Shown here: positions 62,662 to 64,000 of the stretch, in pieces
How positions within the stretch are numbered: position 1 is the stretch's first letter
Layout: every line of letters begins with the position of its first letter
Origin: Spirochaetota bacterium
Lineage (GTDB): Bacteria; Spirochaetota; Brachyspiria; Brachyspirales; JACRPF01
Direction of reading: 5' to 3'
Assembly (NCBI GenBank): GCA_038043445.1
Contig: JBBTBY010000047.1
Span: forward strand, 28,889 to 92,888
DNA length: 64,000 bases
The notes under the pieces: model-generated
Told to the model about the DNA's origin: nothing
Database searches by the model: none
What the model saw: the letters and a program-made list of their open reading frames with translations, nothing else
Program-made: the position numbers and the translations under genes

Positions 62662-63005
62662 TCAATAAGCTTTCCCATACACCCTCTCCGGCACTTCCAT
62701 CGTCGCTATCTTCCACCTCCCATCGATCGCCGACAAACCTCCCACGATACCATGTTCGATCGGCACGTATTTTCCTACAGGGATATCACGCCGATCCGAT
62801 ATCGTGTAGTACATATATCCATCCGGAACGGTATTTTTCACCCGTGCAAGGCAGACGGCATGACATATTCGTTCTCCCCCGCAGCGACAGAGGGCTCATA
62901 TCCCCAAAAGCGCAATGCCCCGGCGGTCATTCCCACCCAGTCATCGCAGTCCCCGCCGCCCTCCGGCAGAGACTTGTATCCCGTGGCATGCACTTTTATC
63001 CGCAT
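62662..63005 (-). pseudogene. Frameshifted transglutaminase-like protein fragment
   Basis: Two adjacent frames join into one protein. From the ATG at 63005 (GGAGGGAAG site): 'MRIKVHATGYKSLP', 'GGGDCDDWVGMTAGALRFWG', 'YEPSVAAGEN', then a stop soon after. In the -1 frame the text continues 'ICHAVCLARVKNTVPDGYMY', 'YTISDRRDIPVGKYVPIEHG', ending at 62662. Together they show the Cys ('GDCDD') and His ('CHAV') of transglutaminase-like cysteine peptidases. The shift lies near the five-C run 62876-62880. The N-terminal part of the usual fold is missing and the region upstream is repeats, so this is a remnant. An assembly error in the homopolymer is the alternative. Confidence 0.6.
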
Positions 63006-63482
63006 CTTTACTTCCCTCCTCCCTCTTTCTCCGTGCCCGCTGAACCTCCGTGGCCATCCCTTCTTCGCCGCGTTTCCCGCGCCTCTGTGCGGCATATCTT
63101 CTCTTCGCTCTTTTTTTCGTCGCGCCTTCGCGCATGCACTGAGCCTGCCGAAGTGTCGTCGCGTGATTTCCCTTCTTTGAACCCTGCCTTCTGTTCCCTT
63201 TCCGTGGCATACGCTTTTATCCGTGTCTTTACTTCCATCCTCCCTCTTTCTCTGTGCCCTCGGTGGTTATCTTCTCTTCCCTTACCCTCCGCATCCTGCT
63301 GCTTTGTCCAAAATGTATCACAAAACGCCTCATATACCTCCTCCGGGTGATGCGAAAACCTCCCATATCACTCCTCCGAGTGATACCCGTGATCGAAAAT
63401 ATGGTGCATATTCTACGCGCACAGGAATGTGCGACCGTATTTTCCTTCGGGGGATACGAAATAAAAGAAAGGAGGCATATAT
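63006..63482. other. Non-coding, repeat-rich stretch right of the helicase cassette
   Basis: Contains two copies of a repeat of about 80 bp (62979-63056 and 63200-63277: CGTGGCAT.CACTTTTATCCG then TTTACTTCC, CCTCCCTCTTTCTC.GTGCCC), the inverted 'CTCAGTGCAT' element at 63132-63155, C/T-rich degenerate runs, and a small hairpin TCACTC-CTCC-GAGTGA (63368-63383). Reading frames here are fragmentary and none has a ribosome site or recognisable domain. Upstream of the gene at 63483 no clear promoter was found. Confidence 0.65.
63132..63155 (-). repeat. 'CTTCGG..CTCAGTGCAT' repeat, right copy
   Basis: On the minus strand: CACTTCGGCAGGCTCAGTGC plus ATGC, 20 of 24 bases matching the left copy at 58167-58192. 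Opposite orientation to that copy. Confidence 0.6.
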
Positions 63483-63854
63483 ATGCCGCTCTCAACAACG
63501 GAGAAGATCGGTTTCTGCGAAGCAGTCATCGACTTCATGCAGAAGAACCAGACGGACCTTGACGCGAAGGGGCTCAAGGTCGACGGCTGGATCAAGGAGC
63601 TTGCCGCGCAGAAAAGCGACGCGGTAACGCAGAACAATGAGCAGGAGGCGATGAAGGCGAAACAGCGCGAAAAGACGACGCTTTCGACATCCGCGCTTGT
63701 TGCGCTCTACGAGAACGTCTCGAGCAAGCTCGACGCGGTCATCGGCACGCTCGGAAAGAAGAGCGAACTGGCGGTACAGGCAAAGCGCCTGCGGAGCAAG
63801 ATACGCGGCGTGAAGCACGAGCTGAAGAAAGCGAAGGAGGGGAATGCCGCTTAG
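63483..63854 (+). CDS. Small helical (coiled-coil) protein, unknown
   Basis: 123 residues with a strong AAAGGAGG site 7 bases before the ATG. Sequence is Lys/Ala/Glu/Leu-rich and predicted helical throughout; 'AMKAKQREKTTLSTSALVAL' and 'AVQAKRLRSKIRGVKHELKK' look like amphipathic helices that could pair as a coiled coil. No membrane segment or signal. I do not recognise a family. Followed by its own terminator. Confidence 0.7.
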   Translation: MPLSTTEKIGFCEAVIDFMQKNQTDLDAKGLKVDGWIKELAAQKSDAVTQNNEQEAMKAKQREKTTLSTSALVALYENVSSKLDAVIGTLGKKSELAVQAKRLRSKIRGVKHELKKAKEGNAA

Positions 63855-63882
63855 TCCGATTGGATATCGGAAAGGGAGAGAT

Positions 63883-63916
63883 GGGTCGGGGCACAGCGCT
63901 CCGGCCCTCTTTTTTT
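63883..63916 (+). terminator. Intrinsic terminator after the coiled-coil protein gene
   Basis: Stem GGGTCGG/CCGGCCC (63883-63889 and 63901-63907) with an 11-base loop, then TCTTTTTTT. Confidence 0.7.
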
Positions 63917-63924
63917 GCTGAAAT

Positions 63925-64000
63925 GACTCTCGGCACAGCGAGTTAGACTCTCGGCACAGCGAGTTAGACTCTCGGCACAGCGAGTTAGACTCTCGGCACA
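63925..64000. repeat. 21-bp tandem repeat running off the window
   Basis: Unit GACTCTCGGCACAGCGAGTT plus A, present 3.6 times and identical in each copy, continuing past the end of the window. Each unit holds a small dyad CTCG-GCACAG-CGAG. No spacers of unique sequence, so not CRISPR. Confidence 0.85.

Noticed and set aside
62844..63350. 168-codon plus-strand frame
   Set aside because: Runs through the pseudogene and repeats, Pro/Ser/Leu-rich, without ribosome site or domain.
63925..64000. Possible CRISPR array
   Set aside because: Units are contiguous and identical with no unique spacers; unit of 21 bp; no cas genes in the window.

Overview
This 64 kb window has high GC, except for one AT-richer island near the right end. 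It comes from a diderm (Gram-negative-type) bacterial chromosome. The evidence for two membranes is LolA, a TolC-family channel, an MCE/MlaD-type protein, a FecR-OmpA fusion and a family 9 glycosyltransferase. There are many secreted glycan-active proteins: GH-A-clan hydrolases, a GH2 beta-galactosidase, a sulfatase, acetyl-esterase-type hydrolases, parallel beta-helix proteins and a CBM9-like protein. Most sit next to AraC-type regulators. Together with a eukaryote-type hexokinase this suggests a polysaccharide-degrading heterotroph, perhaps a spirochaete or PVC-like lineage. No rRNA is present, so the lineage is an inference. The two tRNAs lack an encoded CCA end.

Layout. 1-10.8 kb: CBM9-like and LamG-like proteins, a GH-A-type hydrolase, then an AraC regulator divergent from a run of URO-D-like protein, sugar isomerase/epimerase, secreted beta-helix protein and Gfo/Idh/MocA oxidoreductase. 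10.9-13.6 kb: a small lipoprotein and a sigma-54 activator divergent from a glutaredoxin/ferredoxin/DUF6132 operon that has a sigma-54 promoter and paired palindromic upstream sites. 13.5-21.6 kb: acetyl xylan esterase-like protein, a ZIP-type transporter with an embedded cyclic-nucleotide-binding domain, a protein of the family often named 'asparagine synthetase B', hexokinase, ilvC, a ComFB-like protein and pyrK. 21.6-30.4 kb: beta-helix protein, FecR-OmpA fusion, a 1308-residue secreted putative hydrolase with its XylR-like regulator, and a membrane protein. 30.5-34.2 kb: lolA, RodZ-like, argB and DUF4380 in one transcription unit. 34.2-46.2 kb: tRNA-Ser, MCE protein, AraC regulator/sulfatase pair, tRNA-Val, floA, hydrolase, TatD, HIT, a CsgG-like/barrel protein, TolC-like, 2-hydroxyacid dehydrogenase and glycosyltransferase. 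46.2-58 kb: GH-A hydrolase, beta-galactosidase, radical SAM/B12 protein, esterase, hypE, a ThiD2-glycosyltransferase fusion and a membrane-anchored protein. 58-63.5 kb: an AT-richer two-gene cassette (PLD/SF2 helicase/DUF3427 plus Nudix) between repeat-rich non-coding stretches. The window ends with a small coiled-coil protein, a terminator and a 21-bp tandem repeat.

How it works together. Each catabolic block pairs a sensor/regulator with secreted hydrolases and cytosolic sugar-processing enzymes. Housekeeping genes lie between these blocks. Many transcription units have recognisable sigma-70-type promoters (-35 TTGnnn, 16-17 bp, -10 TATAAT or TATACT), and these often settle the choice of start codon. 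Two families of palindromic intergenic repeats, three copies each, are scattered through the window.

The strongest candidates for new biology are the sigma-54 redox module, the nucleotide-binding ZIP-type transporter, the ThiD2-glycosyltransferase fusion and the helicase-Nudix cassette.
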